Shown piece after piece: positions 61,644 to 64,000 of a DNA stretch of 64,000 nt. The stretch is taken from assembly GCA_025677815.1 (NCBI GenBank), contig JAIXMP010000042.1, positions 124,001 to 188,000 of the forward strand, read 5' to 3'. Both the position numbers and the translations under genes were made by a program. Each line of letters opens with the position of its first letter. Within the stretch, counting starts at the first letter, position 1. Under the pieces are notes generated by a model. The model was not told the origin of the DNA. It worked only from the letters and a program-made list of their open reading frames with translations, and did not search any database. Origin of the DNA: Phascolomyces articulosus (taxonomy: Eukaryota; Mucoromycota; Mucoromycetes; Mucorales; Lichtheimiaceae).

Positions 61644-63622
61644 GATGGCTATGATAATTAGTGACTATTTATTTAATGACAAAGAACGGACATATTAACT
61701 TTTACTAACTTATTCTCCATGAGTGTTTTAACGACAAGATAAAGGAAGATGTTATAATTATAAATATGATAGTGATGTTTTGTGTTAGTTAACTACAACT
61801 TGCGTATTTTAAAAAGCATTCTTTGGGTGTAATTTATCTTACAAGAAAAAAAATGCCCGTTCTACATAAAATATGGCCATTTTACTTGGTCAGATATGAG
61901 CAACAGAGTAATAAATATTAAATGGTATAATCAACGGTTTGAAATGGGGCACCTTCATTCTACTTAATTTGGAAGGAAATATATCGTCAAAAATAATCGT
62001 TCTTGGCATGGTGATATTTATCGCACCAGGATGCACTTATAGATATAGCGAGATGCTTTTATTCATGAAAAGCACCAGCGGAATTACTTTTACATAAATG
62101 AAGAAGTTACCCTACAAACAAATAACTTACAAATATGATGAATGGTCGAAATAAACAATATAAACAACGGCATATGTTCTTTATTAAGGGTTTCTATAAT
62201 CAACGTTGCCATAATAACTAGTAGTAATTAGATCAATAACATGAAATGTCAATTCAACACAACGCAGCTGATACTGGTATAAGTCATTGTTAGTACAACG
62301 GCTGAGACAGATAATAACCATACCCCCCCTTCCCTCCTCATCAAGGTTTTCTACATCTACAAATGGAGGTAAGAAATATCAGGTTCCTCCTGGCTATGAA
62401 CAACAGCTATTATGTCAACTGTTTCCTGTTGTCTATATTAATCATGATTTGCCTCCCCTTCTAACACATAAAAATATAACATTTTATTTTATAAGGCATT
62501 TTATTTCTATAAATAAACAAGGATGGAAGTCGTAATCTTGGGTTACTAAATATTTATAGTAATGCTGTAAACCCTATATCATCCCATAACCTAGTATCAT
62601 TCTTGATATACACCGGAGAGTAATATATAGAAATATATAGAAATTAGAGAAGAATAGGATGAGATGGGATGAGAACCCATCATGTTGAATGAATGGGGGA
62701 ATGGTGATTTGTAAAATAAAAAAAAAATATGAGATATATTTATAAAAAAAAATGCCAAGGCTTGTTATTATCTATTTGAGGATATTAATCGACATAAAAA
62801 TAGTTTACAGCTGATCAAAAAACAAAGTAGATCTTCCTTTTTTATATATATAGAGACTACTACTACTACTGCTATTTTCTTTATTTTGTGATTAATGGAT
62901 TGAATATAATCATCATCATATATGACCATGTTTCTACCCAAATAGAATGAAATTTTATGATGAATAATGGTAGAAATAAAAATGTTTCACTTTTTCTTAA
63001 AAAAAGAGATCGACGTGATGGTTTGTTTCTTTTTATACTTGCTGATGATCAAGAAGATCCGTATTAAACCGGTTTAGTGTAACATACCCACGGATGGATC
63101 GTCGTCGGATTATTTTATTTTTCTTTTCATATTTTGATTAAAAAAAATAGAACAGAAAAGGGCAAAGGTCGATCAGGTTTTGGCTTGATTGTAAATGTTC
63201 ATTATTTGATAACAGTTTTAGTTTAGTGAACTATTCAAATATTGTAAGATATACTTCTTTATGTATATATATATATATATATGATATATGATATAAGAAA
63301 AGTAGATTATTTTATAACAACATATGATGATACTCCTTCTCCCCCCCCCAAAAAAAAAAGAGAACCCGTTTGACGTCAGCTTTATTTCTTTTATCTGTGT
63401 GAATCTGTCTTTTATTACTCACAAGATGATGGGACACTCACTCACTCACTCACTCACTTTATCACTCATTCAATCATAGTACTTTAAGAAAGAGCGTGTC
63501 AGAAAAAGTTTTTATTTTTTCTTTCTTTTTTGTTTTTTTTTTTCTTTTTGCTTCAAAACTTATACTTCTTCATTCTTACGTATTTACTGTAACTCTTTCA
63601 TTTCATATTAAAAAGATAGAAA
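61644..63622. other. intergenic, 2 kb
   Basis: AT-rich region before the partial gene at the right edge. An 82-codon ORF at 62287-62535 has no motif. A TA run (about 63262-63281), a run of 9 C followed by A (about 63343-63358), an ACTC repeat (63438-63457) and long T-blocks precede the downstream start codon. A TGACGTCA-like site (TTGACGTCAGC, 63370-63380) may be a CRE/bZIP-binding element. Confidence 0.5.
63438..63457. repeat. (CACT)n microsatellite
   Basis: About five CACT units in the promoter region of the partial gene at the right edge. Confidence 0.8.
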
Positions 63623-64000
63623 ATGACACATCATCAAGTATCTGGATATTCACTTGGATATAATTCATCCACTACTGTTGTATCATCATCATCATCAACA
63701 TCCCCTTCTATGACTACTACTGCAACGACTATTACAACACCTTCTATTGTAACAGCAACAACGACAGATAATAACTTGTTTTCTCGACCTACAACACAAC
63801 ATCATCATATGGTTACAAATGCTACCAGTTCACTTCCTTTACCACTTTCTTCTAATACAACAACGACTACCGGCCCTGACCGATACATTTTAAACCAACC
63901 TTCTTTACCACCTCTTTCACAACTGTTAACTACAAATGACCCAGCAAAAGCCGCTGCTGCTAATCAAGTCATGATGCAACAACAACAACAACAACAATCG
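63623..64000 (+). CDS. low-complexity protein, 3' partial (possible transcription regulator)
   Basis: An ORF opens at ATG 63623 and remains open to the window edge (126 codons). It is Ser/Thr-rich with short His and Gln runs (MTHHQVSGYSLGYNSSTTVV, later NQPSLPPLSQLLTTNDPAKA, ending in poly-Gln). No domain is reached. Such N-termini are common in fungal transcription factors and RNA-binding proteins; the identity needs the sequence beyond the edge. The upstream T-rich block and CRE-like site fit a promoter here. Confidence 0.7.
   Translation, partial: MTHHQVSGYSLGYNSSTTVVSSSSSTSPSMTTTATTITTPSIVTATTTDNNLFSRPTTQHHHMVTNATSSLPLPLSSNTTTTTGPDRYILNQPSLPPLSQLLTTNDPAKAAAANQVMMQQQQQQQS

Noticed and set aside
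62287..62535. 82-codon ORF with a Y-Q-V-P-P-G-Y segment
   Set aside because: Starts at a non-ATG codon, no recognisable domain, no consistent upstream or downstream exon.

Overview
The window looks like nuclear DNA of an early-diverging filamentous fungus, most likely Mucoromycota (Mucorales-like). This is an inference from AT-rich, intron-dense genes (mostly GT-AG introns of about 65-120 nt), from gene content typical of fungi (Atg22-like MFS protein, Cdc11/Nud1-type scaffold, SulP sulfate permease, CDC50, class I GH47 mannosidase) and from genes uncommon in Dikarya (GPI-specific phospholipase D). There are no prokaryotic operons, CRISPR arrays, rRNA genes or convincing tRNA genes. TGA is used as a normal stop (GH47 gene).

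Layout. 1-4.8 kb: 5'-truncated UTP13 (U3 snoRNP WD40 protein) facing TAF6 tail to tail. 5.3-9.4 kb: two tandem F-box/leucine-rich paralogues. 11-13.9 kb: SulP sulfate transporter. 14-23.3 kb: a gene desert of about 9 kb, holding at most one tiny gene and one promoter-like island. 23.3-25.3 kb: bZIP transcription factor. 25.7-28.2 kb: Atg22-like transporter. 29.4-31.1 kb: CDC50/Lem3 flippase subunit. 31.1-35.5 kb: a second gene-poor stretch with decayed ORFs, a strong hairpin and a possible MITE. 35.6-36.6 kb: HP1. 36.9-37.6 kb: an unidentified membrane ORF pair. 37.7-41.1 kb: GPI-specific phospholipase D. 43.3-45.6 kb: GH47 alpha-1,2-mannosidase. 46-46.9 kb: myo-inositol oxygenase. 48.1-50.3 kb: Rad21 kleisin. 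50.4-50.85 kb: secreted I9-type inhibitor. 51.1-52 kb: SRPBCC protein. 52.1-53.6 kb: NOL1/NOP2/Sun-family RNA m5C methyltransferase. 54.6-58 kb: Cdc11/Nud1-like scaffold. 58.1-60.7 kb: aspartyl aminopeptidase with a likely mitochondrial presequence. 61-61.6 kb: a possible small secreted peptide. From 63.6 kb: start of a low-complexity protein cut by the window edge.

The genes are mostly unrelated housekeeping functions (ribosome biogenesis, transcription, chromatin, cohesion, septation signalling, secretory pathway) and no biochemical cluster is visible. Exon models were built by hand by keeping reading phase across GT-AG (once GC-AG) junctions; every full model closes in frame. The points most worth a second look are a 30-bp-arm hairpin at 34.2 kb, an apparent in-frame TGA or unusual splice in the Cdc11-like gene, a 7-nt microexon in the Atg22-like gene, a duplicated acidic motif in Rad21, the presequence on the aminopeptidase, and the gene desert with a multi-arm palindrome in front of the bZIP gene.
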